Source: Wenxinia marina DSM 24838 (GTDB lineage: Bacteria > Pseudomonadota > Alphaproteobacteria > Rhodobacterales > Rhodobacteraceae). From it: a stretch of DNA of 64,000 nucleotides. A program made the translations under genes and the position numbers. Of this stretch, positions 32,087-40,102 are shown in pieces; the first letter of the stretch is position 1; the number at the start of each line of letters is the position of its first letter. The notes under the pieces were generated by a model that searched no databases, was not told the origin of the DNA, and saw nothing but the letters and a program-made list of their open reading frames with translations. Where the stretch lies: assembly GCF_000379485.1 (NCBI RefSeq), contig NZ_KB902299.1, positions 186,001 to 250,000 of the forward strand. Reading direction: 5' to 3'.

Positions 32087-33727
32087 TCAGGTGTTCTTCC
32101 GCTCGGACCGCAGGCCCTGCCAGATGGCGTAGCACATCAGCAGCAGCACGACGGTGAACAGCAGGCCGGTAGAGATCACCATCGACTGCAGCGAGGCGAG
32201 CCCGCCGCCGACCAGCAGCGCGATCGCGACCGCGCCCTCGAAGATGCACCAGAACACCCGCTGCGGCATCGGCGCGTCGACCTTGCCGCCGGCGGTGATC
32301 GTGTCGATTACGAGGCTGCCCGAATCCGACGAGGTCACGAAGAACACGATGACGAGGACGATGCCGACGAGACTGGTGATCTGCGTCAGCGGCAGGCCGT
32401 CCAGCATCTTGAACAGCTGCAGCTCCAGCGGCGCGTCCTGCGCGGCGGTGTAGCCCTCGGCCACCACCTGGTGGATCGCGGCGCCGCCGAAGACGGACAT
32501 CCACAGCACGCACACCATCGACGGGATCAGCAGCACGCAGATGACGAACTCGCGCACCGTGCGGCCGCGGCTGACGCGGGCGATGAACATGCCCACGAAC
32601 GGCGACCAGCTGATCCACCACGCCCAGTAGAACGACGTCCAGCCCTGGGAATAGTTCACGTCCTCGCGGCCGAACGGGTTCGACAGCGCCGGCAGGTACT
32701 GGCCGTAGGCGACGAGGCTCTCCCAGAAGAAGTTGAGGAGGAACAGCGTCGGCCCGAAGAAGAGGACGAACAGGAACAGAAGGCCCGCGAGGCCCATGTT
32801 GATCTCGGACAGGACCTTGACCCCGCCGTCGAGGCCACGGACGACCGAGACCAGCGCGACGGCCGTGATCGCCGAGATCAGGATCACCTCGGTCCCGACG
32901 CCGACCGGCACGCCGAACAGCTCGTTCAGGCCCGCGTTCGCCTGCGTCGCCCCGAATCCGAGCGAGGTGGCGAGACCGAACAGCGTCGCGAACACCGCGA
33001 TGATGTCGATGACGTGGCCCCACCAGCCCCAGACCCGCTCGCCGAAGATCGGATAGAAGGCCGAGCGGATCGTCAGCGGCAGGCCCTTGTTGAAGCTGAA
33101 GAGCGCCAGCGCCAGCGCGACCATCGCATAGACCGCCCAGGGGTGCAGCGCCCAGTGGTAGATCGTCGCCGCCATGCCGAGCCGCACGGACTCCGCCTCG
33201 TTGCCCATCGCGCCGGTCAGCGGCGCCCAGTCGGTGCGAACGCCGTTCTCGACCGTCTGTTCGCCCATCGCGGTCGAGAAGTGGGTCATCGGCTCGGACA
33301 CGCCGTAGAACATCAGGCCGATGCCCATGCCGGCCGCGAACAGCATCGCGAACCAGCCGACGTAGCTGTAATCCGGCGTCGCGTCCCTGCCGCCCAGCCG
33401 GACCGATCCGTAGGGCGTGAAGATCAGGAGGATCGCGAAGATCACGACGAGGTCGGCGGCGCCGAGGAAGAACCAGTCGAAGGTCTGGGTGGTGAACGCG
33501 AAGAGCGCGCTGAAGACGCTGCTCGCCTGCTCCGGCAGCGCCAGCGTGTAGAAGACGAAGACGACGATCGCGAGGCCCGAGATCAGGAACACCGGGTTGT
33601 GGATGTCGAGACCGAAGGGCCCGATCTTCGTCTCGATGTTGTCCTGCCCGATCGTGTAATCGGTCTCGATCACGTGCGCGGCGCCCTCCGGCGCCGGTAT
33701 GCCGTGAGCGGCGGTTTCGTCGGTCAT
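32087..33727 (-). CDS. BCCT-family betaine/choline/carnitine transporter
   Basis: A 546-aa protein with the twelve-segment BCCT layout. Its hallmarks are GMGIGLMFYGVSEPM in segment 3, and YSQGWTSFYWAWWISWSPFV then GMFIARVSRGRTVREFVI in segments 8-9, with TSSDSGSLVIDTI following. It imports quaternary ammonium compatible solutes such as glycine betaine with Na+ or H+. The glycine-containing GMGIG motif is typical of Na+-coupled betaine carriers. GGAG precedes the ATG. A UspA gene lies 35 bp upstream and may be co-transcribed. Confidence 0.9.
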   Translation of the reverse strand: MTDETAAHGIPAPEGAAHVIETDYTIGQDNIETKIGPFGLDIHNPVFLISGLAIVVFVFYTLALPEQASSVFSALFAFTTQTFDWFFLGAADLVVIFAILLIFTPYGSVRLGGRDATPDYSYVGWFAMLFAAGMGIGLMFYGVSEPMTHFSTAMGEQTVENGVRTDWAPLTGAMGNEAESVRLGMAATIYHWALHPWAVYAMVALALALFSFNKGLPLTIRSAFYPIFGERVWGWWGHVIDIIAVFATLFGLATSLGFGATQANAGLNELFGVPVGVGTEVILISAITAVALVSVVRGLDGGVKVLSEINMGLAGLLFLFVLFFGPTLFLLNFFWESLVAYGQYLPALSNPFGREDVNYSQGWTSFYWAWWISWSPFVGMFIARVSRGRTVREFVICVLLIPSMVCVLWMSVFGGAAIHQVVAEGYTAAQDAPLELQLFKMLDGLPLTQITSLVGIVLVIVFFVTSSDSGSLVIDTITAGGKVDAPMPQRVFWCIFEGAVAIALLVGGGLASLQSMVISTGLLFTVVLLLMCYAIWQGLRSERKNT

Positions 33728-33762
33728 GTGGCCGGGTCTCCTTTCTTGTCGTTGGTTGGCGG

Positions 33763-34185
33763 TCAGGCCGCGGCGCGGACCAGGAAGATCGAGATGTCGG
33801 TGTGGCGGGCGAGCGCGCCGCCGTGGTTGGGGACCAGCATGTCGCCGATGCCGGGGACGTGCGTCGCCATCACCACGAGGTCGGCCCCCGTCTCGTGAAC
33901 CGCCTCGACCAGCTTGTCGTCGAGGTCGGCGGCAGGGTCGTGGCTGACGACCGCATGGCCGCGCGTGGTGATGCCGCGCCCCTGCGCCTGCTCGCCGGCG
34001 AAGGCGTCCAGCTTGCTGCCGAACTCCTGCGGCGTGCGGGCGATCTGGCCCGGCATGTTCGTCGTCACGCCGACGAAGACCACCTCGGCGCCGTAGTGGC
34101 TGGCCAGATCGACCGCGACCGACACGGCGCCGGTCAGCTTGTCCGCGTGGGCCAGGTCGACGGGCACCATGATGCGCTTGAACAT
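33763..34185 (-). CDS. Universal stress protein (UspA family)
   Basis: A 140-aa protein with the fold's N-terminal MFKRIMVPVDLAHADK strand and Asp, and a central VVMATHVPGIGDMLVPNHGG where ATP-binding members have Gx2Gx9G(S/T). LARHTDISIFLVRA ends the domain. Single-domain Usp proteins next to transporters often tune them to energy or osmotic state; here the gene precedes the BCCT carrier by 35 bp. The ATG at 34185 follows a GAGGGACGAG Shine-Dalgarno. Confidence 0.88.
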   Translation of the reverse strand: MFKRIMVPVDLAHADKLTGAVSVAVDLASHYGAEVVFVGVTTNMPGQIARTPQEFGSKLDAFAGEQAQGRGITTRGHAVVSHDPAADLDDKLVEAVHETGADLVVMATHVPGIGDMLVPNHGGALARHTDISIFLVRAAA

Positions 34186-34353
34186 CTCGTCCCTCCATGA
34201 GTTGACGGCCGGGCTGGACCCGGCTCGCATTGGCCGGTCCCGCGGGTGGTGCGGGCCGGAGCGTGTTGGCTTGACGCAAGGATGCTAGCAGCAATGTCGG
34301 CGACCGAGAACCGCCAGCGGCGCGAAATGTTCGAGACGCGGCGCTGCGGCCGC

Positions 34354-34866
34354 TCAGCCGCCGTCCGGCATGAGGAACAGATCGGTGTCGGGCAGGCTGT
34401 GGCCGGCCGCGGTCAGCATGTGGTGGACCTGCCCGCGATGGTGGGTCTGGTGGTTGAAGAAGTGCACGACGAGGGGGCCGAGGGGGCGGGTCACCTCGGC
34501 CTTCCTCAGGCCCGAATACCACGTCAGGTCGCCCGCGAGGTCGAGGTCGCGCAGCCCGTCGGCCCAGGTCAGGATCGTCTGGTCGAGGCCCTTGCGCCGT
34601 GCCGCCCACTCGGCCGCGGTGGGCGTCATCGTCGGCGCCTCCTTCATTCCGACGGACGGAGCGGGCGTGCCGGCGAACCGCGACAGCCACATCGCATCGC
34701 CCCAGAGGAGGTGGTTCAGCGTGCCGAGGATCGAGCCCCAGAAGGCGCCCCGCTCTTCCGTCAGCTCAGCGGGCGGCATCGCGGTGACCACCCGGCTCAG
34801 GCCGTCGTTCTGCCATGCGTTGTAGCGGGCCATCAGCCGCACGTAGTCAGGCGTCGCCGGTCCCAT
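34354..34866 (-). CDS. DinB/YfiT-family metal-binding protein
   Basis: A 170-aa four-helix-bundle protein. The metal ligands are a His in GTLNHLLWGDAMW (~47-59) and the pair in NHQTHHRGQVHHMLTA (~137-152), the DinB pattern H-x...-HxxxH. Members include thiol-transferases and uncharacterised DNA-damage-linked proteins; the reaction is unknown. It is divergent from the substrate-binding protein gene at 35026, with about 160 bp between them. Confidence 0.85.
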   Translation of the reverse strand: MGPATPDYVRLMARYNAWQNDGLSRVVTAMPPAELTEERGAFWGSILGTLNHLLWGDAMWLSRFAGTPAPSVGMKEAPTMTPTAAEWAARRKGLDQTILTWADGLRDLDLAGDLTWYSGLRKAEVTRPLGPLVVHFFNHQTHHRGQVHHMLTAAGHSLPDTDLFLMPDGG

Positions 34867-35025
34867 CTTCGCCCCCCTTCCGAGGATGCGCAAAGAAGTG
34901 GCAGAGCGCCGCGCGCTCCGCAAGGCCGCGGCGAGGGCCCGGCCCTGCCCTTGCGGCGCTTCGGGGGCGCCATTACGGTTCCCGCCCGTGGACCACTCAC
35001 CCCACGACAGGGAGACGGCTGAAAC

Positions 35026-36066
35026 ATGCATATCAAGAGCCTTGCCGGCGCCTCGCTCATGGCGCTCGCCACCGCCGCCGCGGCGCAGGATTCCGAACTG
35101 ACCGTGCTCGACTATGCCGGGTTCGAGGACCCGGACTACCACCCCGCCTACATCGAGGCGCACGGCGACAGCCCCACCTACTCGTTCTTCTCGGACGAGG
35201 AGGAGGCGTTCCAGAAGGTCGTCGCCGGCTTCCAGGCGGACGTCGCGCAGATCTGCGCCGGCTCGGTCTCCAAGTGGGTCGAGAGCGGCATCATCGAGCC
35301 GTGGGACACGTCCCGCATCGACGCCATCGGCGATCTCGACGCCAACCTCACGGGGGAGCAGATCGGCTCGGGCACCGAAGAGGTCTACTTCGTGCCCCAC
35401 AACTGGGGCGCGACGGCGATCGCCTACAATCCGGACGAGGTCCCGGAAGAGGACGTCGCCTCGCTGCAGGTCTTCACCAACCCGGCCTATGCCGGCCGGA
35501 TGACGATGCCGGACAATACCGACGACGCCTACGCGCTCGCCTACCTCGCGACCGGGGTGACGAACTGGCAGGACGTCACGGACGAGCAGTTCGAGGCGGC
35601 GTCGAACTGGCTGCGCGAGGTGCACCCGAACATCCGCACCTACTGGGCCGACGCGTCCGAGCTGGCGCAGCTGATGGCGACCGGCGAGATCCTCGTCGCC
35701 TGGGCCTGGAACGAGACCTATCCCACGATGGAAGAGGAAGGCCGTCCGATCGGCTACCAGCGCGAGCCGGAAGAGGGCTCGTCGGTCTGGCTGTGCGGCT
35801 ACGTGAACCTCGCGAACGGAGGCGGCTCCGAGGACAAGGCGTATGATTTCCTGAACGCCATCCTTGACCCCGCGGCGACGCCGTTCCTGATCGAGGACGG
35901 CTTCGGCCACGCCAACGCCGCCGCGATGGCGAGCATCGACGCGGCCGAGCTGGACGCCGTCGGCCTCGGCGAGATCGACGCGCCGGTGCTGGCGCAGCTG
36001 CCGATCTCGATCGAGCAGCGCGACCGCCAGGCCGAGACGTTCGAACTGATCAAGTCGGGCTTCTGA
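35026..36066 (+). CDS. Periplasmic ABC substrate-binding protein, PotD/spermidine-putrescine type, orphan
   Basis: A 346-aa protein with a signal peptide ending ATAAAAQ. The mature part has the type 2 binding-protein fold: LTVLDYAGFEDPDY at the N-terminus, VYFVPHNWGATAIAYNPDEV as the hinge-strand region, and GRMTMPDNTDDAYALAYLAT. LVAWAWNETYPTMEEEG and VWLCGYVNLANGGGSEDKAY resemble the polyamine or similar-cation sites of PotD/PotF. No permease or ATPase gene lies next to it, so its transporter is elsewhere or it acts as a receptor. A hairpin terminator follows at 36074. Confidence 0.85.
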   Translation: MHIKSLAGASLMALATAAAAQDSELTVLDYAGFEDPDYHPAYIEAHGDSPTYSFFSDEEEAFQKVVAGFQADVAQICAGSVSKWVESGIIEPWDTSRIDAIGDLDANLTGEQIGSGTEEVYFVPHNWGATAIAYNPDEVPEEDVASLQVFTNPAYAGRMTMPDNTDDAYALAYLATGVTNWQDVTDEQFEAASNWLREVHPNIRTYWADASELAQLMATGEILVAWAWNETYPTMEEEGRPIGYQREPEEGSSVWLCGYVNLANGGGSEDKAYDFLNAILDPAATPFLIEDGFGHANAAAMASIDAAELDAVGLGEIDAPVLAQLPISIEQRDRQAETFELIKSGF

Positions 36067-36073
36067 GCCCTTT

Positions 36074-36101
36074 GGGGGAGGGGCGGCGCCGGCCCTCCCC
36101 C
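36074..36101 (+). terminator. Hairpin terminator after the substrate-binding protein gene
   Basis: GGGGGAGGG (36074-36082) pairs with CCCTCCCCC (36093-36101) 7 bp after the stop codon. It is a strong GC stem without a U-tract. Confidence 0.65.
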
Positions 36102-36163
36102 GACCCCGGCTGTCGGTTGGCGGTCACCTATCATGCTGCGCGGCCGACCTGATCCATAACGAC

Positions 36164-36240
36164 CCGCCCCGGCCTCGAGCCGGGGCCCCGCGAGGCCGGT
36201 CGCTCCGATTGGTCGGGGCCCCGGCTCGAGGCCGGGGCGG
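36164..36240. repeat. 27-bp perfect inverted repeat (REP/BIME-like)
   Basis: The arm 36164-36190 is exactly inverted at 36214-36240, with 23 bp between. Each arm is itself nearly palindromic around a CCTCGAG or CTCGAGG centre flanked by CCCCGG/CCGGGG. A diverged copy of the same pattern occurs at 49172. The rest of 36102-36415 shows no gene. It is consistent with a genome-wide intergenic palindromic repeat. Confidence 0.8.
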
Positions 36241-36415
36241 ACCTTCTCCCGCTTCGCTGAACGCGGCGCCTTTCACTACCGGAACCGCAAAGCGACGCCG
36301 CCTCGACGCCGCGGACTGCGTATCGCCCGCAACCCGCGCCAGTCCTGCCCCTGCTCACGCCGAAATGTCCGCCCCACCCCTCGACCCCGGCAGCGCCAGA
36401 AGGCAGGGTCCGCCC

Positions 36416-36745
36416 ATGAGCCGGCTCCGCCTCACCCTTCTGGCGTTCCTGTGCCTCGCCCTGCTGCCGTGGGGTGCGTTCGCGCGCGCCTTCCCGGCCC
36501 CGCCGCAGCCTGCGGCCGCGGAGGCGGTAACCGACGGCGCCGTCACCGCCATCCTGACCTTCGAGCGGCACTGCAAGGGTCCGGCCCTGCCCGGCTCGCC
36601 CTGCGGGCACGATCACGGGCAGCTCCCGACCGCGGCCCCGGCGATGCCGGTCCCGCCCGGCGGCCTCCTGCCCCGGACCTACGCCGACCTGCGCCTCGCC
36701 GGCCGCGCGCCGCCCGGCTCCCTCGATCCGCCCCGGGCCGGCTGA
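36416..36745 (+). CDS. Small exported histidine-containing protein, unknown
   Basis: A 109-aa protein. A signal-peptide-like start (MSRLRLTLLAFLCLALLPWG, then AFARAFP) leads into a proline/alanine-rich mature part with HCKGPALPGSPCGHDHGQ, whose His and Cys residues could bind a metal. I do not recognise the family. It is read in the same direction as the L,D-transpeptidase 61 bp downstream. Low complexity and lack of homology I can recall keep the confidence moderate. Confidence 0.5.
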   Translation: MSRLRLTLLAFLCLALLPWGAFARAFPAPPQPAAAEAVTDGAVTAILTFERHCKGPALPGSPCGHDHGQLPTAAPAMPVPPGGLLPRTYADLRLAGRAPPGSLDPPRAG

Positions 36746-36806
36746 TCGCCGCCGCCGCGCGCCCTAGCGCGCGGCCGACCGATCAGCCTGACTTCCGGAG
36801 CTTTTC

Positions 36807-37517
36807 ATGACGACCCGACGCCTGTTCCTCGCGGCCCTTCCCGCCGCGCTCGTCTCCGCCTGCGCCCGCCCACCGGCGCCCCCCATCGTGATGCGCACGG
36901 CCGAGCCCCCGCCCGCCCCCCCGCCGATCCCGCCCCTGCCCGCCCGCTACGGCGCGATCACGGACGAGCCCTACCCTGTCCCCGCCGTCCCCGAGGGCGT
37001 GGTGCCGCCGCGCTTCTGGCGGCAGGAGGTCGACAATCCCTATCCCGACATGGCCGAGGGCGACCTCACCGTCGATCCCGACGACGGCTACCTGCACCTC
37101 GCCCTGCCGGGCGGACGGGCGCTGCGCTACGGTGTCGGCACGGGCGCGGCGGCCTACGACTGGTCCGGCACCGCGCGGCTGCAGTTCCGCCGCCGCTGGC
37201 CGCGCTGGAAGGCGCCCGACTCGATGATCGAGCGGCGGCCCGAGTTCGCGCCCTACTCCGTCGCCAACGGCGGCATGGACCCGGGGCCGGGCAACCCGCT
37301 CGGCGCGCGGGCGCTGTACCTGTTCCAGAACGGCGAGGACACGCTCTACCGCATCCACGGCGCCTGCGAGCCTCAGTACGTGGGCAAGGCGGTCTCGTCG
37401 GGCTGCGTGCGGATGCTGGACCAGGACGTCATCGACCTGCACGACCGCGTCCGCGACGGCGTGACGGTGACCGTGCTGCCCAGCGTGCGGCCCGCGCGGC
37501 TCGAGACGGTCTGGTAG
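36807..37517 (+). CDS. L,D-transpeptidase (YkuD domain) lipoprotein
   Basis: A 236-aa protein. It has a Tat/Sec-like N-terminus with a lipobox-like LVSAC (MTTRRLFLAALPAALVSAC), then a proline-rich linker. The YkuD catalytic motif HG(x)n-SSGCVRM appears as YRIHGACEPQY...SSGCVRMLDQD (~190-212), with the nucleophile Cys in SGCVR. YkuD enzymes cross-link peptidoglycan 3-3 or attach proteins to it. The residue pattern is intact, so it should be active in the periplasm. It is followed by a 10-bp hairpin at 37527 shared with the convergent gene. Confidence 0.88.
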   Translation: MTTRRLFLAALPAALVSACARPPAPPIVMRTAEPPPAPPPIPPLPARYGAITDEPYPVPAVPEGVVPPRFWRQEVDNPYPDMAEGDLTVDPDDGYLHLALPGGRALRYGVGTGAAAYDWSGTARLQFRRRWPRWKAPDSMIERRPEFAPYSVANGGMDPGPGNPLGARALYLFQNGEDTLYRIHGACEPQYVGKAVSSGCVRMLDQDVIDLHDRVRDGVTVTVLPSVRPARLETVW

Positions 37518-37526
37518 CGCTGCGGC

Positions 37527-37551
37527 GGCCCGGCGGCGCGACCGCCGGGCC
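37527..37551. terminator. Bidirectional hairpin between convergent genes
   Basis: GGCCCGGCGG and CCGCCGGGCC pair across a CGCGA loop between the L,D-transpeptidase stop (37517) and the LCCL gene stop (37571). The placement suits termination from both sides. Confidence 0.6.
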
Positions 37552-37570
37552 CCGTCTCCGGACCCCGCCC

Positions 37571-38217
37571 TCAGCGGTTCCAGTCGAAGACGAAGCTGGT
37601 CCCGTAGCTGCCCCAGTCGCGGGTGGTGACGCCGTTCAGCTCGGATCCGCGATAGCTGTCGAGGCCCGACGTGCCGACGGCGAAGACCGGGCCGCCGACA
37701 TTGTCGATGTAGCCGGAATGGAGCGCGGCGGTGCAGATGTCGCTGTCGGCGGTGTAGGGGCCGGAGCCCCAGACGGTCCCCGACTCCTGCCCGGTACAGG
37801 AACAGGCCACCTCGGGCTCGCCCGCCGGGTAGCCGTCGCAGGCGGCGTAGGTGCCGCCGCCGCCCCGCGGGCCCTTGACATTAAAGGTGATCGAGGACGG
37901 GTAGCTGCCCCAGTCCCGGCTCTCGACCCCGTTCGCCATCGAACCGGCGAAACTGTCCTGCGCCGCGCCGAGCCGCGCTTCGATCGCCCCGCCGCCGGCG
38001 CCGATTACGCCGGCATGACGCGCCGCCGCGCACAGGTCGCTGTCGACGTGTAGGGGCCGGAACCCCAGACGCTGCCGCTCTCGCTCCCGGTGCAGGTACA
38101 GGCGTAGCTGGGCGCATCGCCCGGATAGCCCTCGCATGCCGGCAGGGTCTGCGCCTGCGCGCCGCCGCCCGCCCCGCCGGCGAGGCCGGCCAGCGCGATC
38201 ATCCATGCCGTCCGCAT
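37571..38217 (-). pseudogene. Exported double-LCCL-domain protein, broken by a one-base frameshift
   Basis: The reading frame starts at ATG 38217 with a signal peptide (MRTAWMIALAGLAGGAGGGA) and runs CEGYPGDAPSYACTC...SGSVWGSGPYT. It then loses register near 38046-38050. After a +1 correction it continues SDLCAAARHAGVIGAGGGAI and ends FVFDWNR. The second domain repeats the same plan intact: VWGSGPYTADSDICTAALHS then NGVTTRDWGSYGTSF. Alignment of the two repeats shows one base missing in the first (TACACG-TC-GACAGC against TACACC-GCC-GACAGC). The whole span is 647 bp, one short of a multiple of three. It is a recent mutation or a sequencing error. LCCL-type domains may bind sugars or lipids. 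Confidence 0.75.
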
Positions 38218-38344
38218 CCCGATTCCTCCTCCGAAGGGCCGCGCCGCGCCCGGGCGACGCTGCGTCAAGCTGTAGCGCCGCCCCCGCCGGAACGGCAAGA
38301 CAACGCGCAGCGCACGCTTGATCCGGCGGCCGGAGAGGCCTACC

Positions 38345-38665
38345 TTTGGGTCGTCCTTCGGGACTATGGACATAAACGCGCCCGCAATAAGCGGCTCGGA
38401 CCCGGGGGCGGTACCCGGCGGCTCCACCAGACACCCTTCGTTGGGGGGACAGCGGGGCCGAAATAGGATCGACGAACGTCTAAAGGGGTATGCTTTGTCC
38501 CGGTGAGGTACCACCGTTATCGGTCCGAAACGCATAGTTGCCAACGACAACAATGCTCCGGTCGCGCTCGCTGCGTAAGCAGTGCGCAAAGCCGAAATCT
38601 AAGCCCTTGCGCCTAGCAGCGTAAGGCGGGGTTCGCAGGCACCTGGCAACAGAAGCCTGCACTTT
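38345..38665 (+). ncRNA. ssrA: Permuted two-piece transfer-messenger RNA
   Basis: The acceptor piece comes first and ends CGGCTCC-A-CCA at 38429. After a 24-bp spacer the coding piece begins GGGGCCG at 38454. These two heptamers pair as an acceptor stem with G3:U70, the alanine identity pair. The T-arm CCGGG-GGCGGTA-CCCGG lies before the acceptor strand. The tag frame at 38540-38578 reads A-N-D-N-N-A-P-V-A-L-A-A-stop. A GCAGGC/GCCTGC stem at 38635-38660 closes the 3' end. The outer ends are estimates. It rescues stalled ribosomes and tags the product for ClpXP; the sspB gene 2.9 kb downstream encodes the matching adaptor. Confidence 0.92.
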
Positions 38666-38729
38666 CCCCTCCCTGCCTTGCCGCGGCGTCCCGTGCCTGC
38701 CACCCTCCACCCGATCAGGGGGGAGAGGC

Positions 38730-39353
38730 ATGACCTTGCAGATCATCGGCGCCGGCTGGGGCCGGACCGGGACCGAGACGCTGCGCGCCGCGCTCGACGC
38801 GCTGGGCTTCGGACCCTGCCACCACATGCACGAGATCCGCGACCGGCCCGAGCTGCTCGCCGACTGGCAGGCCTTCGCCGCGGGCGCCCCGGTGCCGTGG
38901 GAGACGCTGTTCCGCGGCTACCGTTCGCAGGTGGACTTCCCCGGCGCCGCCTACTGGCGCGAACTGGCCGCCCATTACCCCGACGCGAAGGTGATCCTCA
39001 CCGTCCGCGACCCCGACGAGTGGTACGACAGCGTCACCCGCACCGTCCTCGACCTGCTGAAGGAACGCGAGACGATGACCGACGCCCACGAGGTCGCGGT
39101 CCTCGACCTCAGCGACCGGCTCATCGGCGAGGGCTACTTCGCGGGGCGCGGCGCCGACCGCGACCACATGATCGCCCGCTTCCGCGCCCACGCCGCCGAG
39201 GTCCAGGCGGCGCTGCCGCCCGAGCGGCTGCTGACCTACGAGGTGCGGGACGGCTGGGCGCCGCTCTGCGGGTTTCTGGGCGTCCCGGTCCCGGATCTGC
39301 CGTTTCCGCATGCGAACGACCGGGACAGCTACCGCGCCGGCTGGCGCGGCTGA
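38730..39353 (+). CDS. Sulfotransferase family protein
   Basis: A 207-aa protein. Near the N-terminus IIGAGWGRTGTETLRAALDA is the PAPS 5'-phosphosulfate-binding loop, and KVILTVRDPDEWYDS (~86-100) is the 3'-phosphate-binding strand (RDPxxWxxS). RLLTYEVRDGWAPLCGFLGV is the C-terminal GWxPLCxFL signature typical of the sulfotransferase_4 group. It should transfer sulfate from PAPS to an unknown acceptor. It starts 65 bp after the tmRNA. Confidence 0.87.
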   Translation: MTLQIIGAGWGRTGTETLRAALDALGFGPCHHMHEIRDRPELLADWQAFAAGAPVPWETLFRGYRSQVDFPGAAYWRELAAHYPDAKVILTVRDPDEWYDSVTRTVLDLLKERETMTDAHEVAVLDLSDRLIGEGYFAGRGADRDHMIARFRAHAAEVQAALPPERLLTYEVRDGWAPLCGFLGVPVPDLPFPHANDRDSYRAGWRG

Positions 39354-39397
39354 CCGCGCGGCTTGCGCGGGGGGGCGGCGGGCGCTTTGATGGTCCC

Positions 39398-40045
39398 ATG
39401 CGCGCGCTCCTCGCCCTGCTCGCCCTTCTCGGGCCCGCCTCCGCCCGCGCCTGCGAGACCGCGCTCCTCCTCGCCATCGACGTCAGCCAGTCGGTGGACG
39501 AGGCCGAGTTCCGGCTGCAGGTCGACGGCATGGCCGACGCGATGCGCGATCCCGAAGTGGCCGAGGCGCTGGTGCAGGGCGAGGTCGCGCTCGCCGTGAT
39601 GCAATGGTCCGGCGCCGAGCGGCAGGAGATGTCGATCCCCTGGACCCGCATCGCCTCCCACTCGGACGTCGAAAGACTGTCGGACGCGGCCCGCGCCATT
39701 CCCCGTGCGTTCGTGATGTCCGACACCGCCCCGGGCGACGCGCTGGCCTTCGCGCTGGGGCAGTTCGGCCCGGTCGCGGACTGCGAGCGGCGGGTGATCG
39801 ACGTCTCCGGCGACGGCACGCCGAACGCCGGCCGCGACGTGCGGCACGCCCGGATCGACGCCCAGCGCGCCGGCGTGACGATCAACGCCATCGCGATCGA
39901 GAGCCTCGGCCTCGCCATCACCAACTTCTACGAGCGCGCCGTCATCACCGCCGACGGCTTCGTCATGACGGCCCGCGGCCACCGCGACTACCCGATGGCG
40001 ATCCGCCGCAAGATCCTGCGCGAGGTGTCGCGGGTTCTCGGCTGA
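39398..40045 (+). CDS. DUF1194 family exported vWA-like protein
   Basis: A 215-aa protein with a signal peptide (MRALLALLALLGPASARA). LLLAIDVSQSVDEAEF carries a vWA MIDAS-type DxSxS, and VIDVSGDGTPNAGRDV and the C-terminal YPMAIRRKILREVSRVL are typical of DUF1194, a family common in Rhodobacterales. It may bind a divalent metal and act in protein-protein interaction in the periplasm; no function is known. Confidence 0.85.
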   Translation: MRALLALLALLGPASARACETALLLAIDVSQSVDEAEFRLQVDGMADAMRDPEVAEALVQGEVALAVMQWSGAERQEMSIPWTRIASHSDVERLSDAARAIPRAFVMSDTAPGDALAFALGQFGPVADCERRVIDVSGDGTPNAGRDVRHARIDAQRAGVTINAIAIESLGLAITNFYERAVITADGFVMTARGHRDYPMAIRRKILREVSRVLG

Positions 40046-40102
40046 CTTGACGGGCTGCGGGCCGCCGTCTCATCTGCGCGCGCGCCAGTGGCAGGAGAGA
40101 AA

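Noticed and set aside
34354-35910. 518-codon frame fusing the DinB gene with sequence opposite the binding-protein gene
   Set aside because: Only the last 170 codons are DinB; the rest is antisense to an intact exported binding protein.
38318-38506. 62-codon frame across the ssrA region
   Set aside because: It crosses the acceptor and coding pieces of the tmRNA and has no protein-like features.
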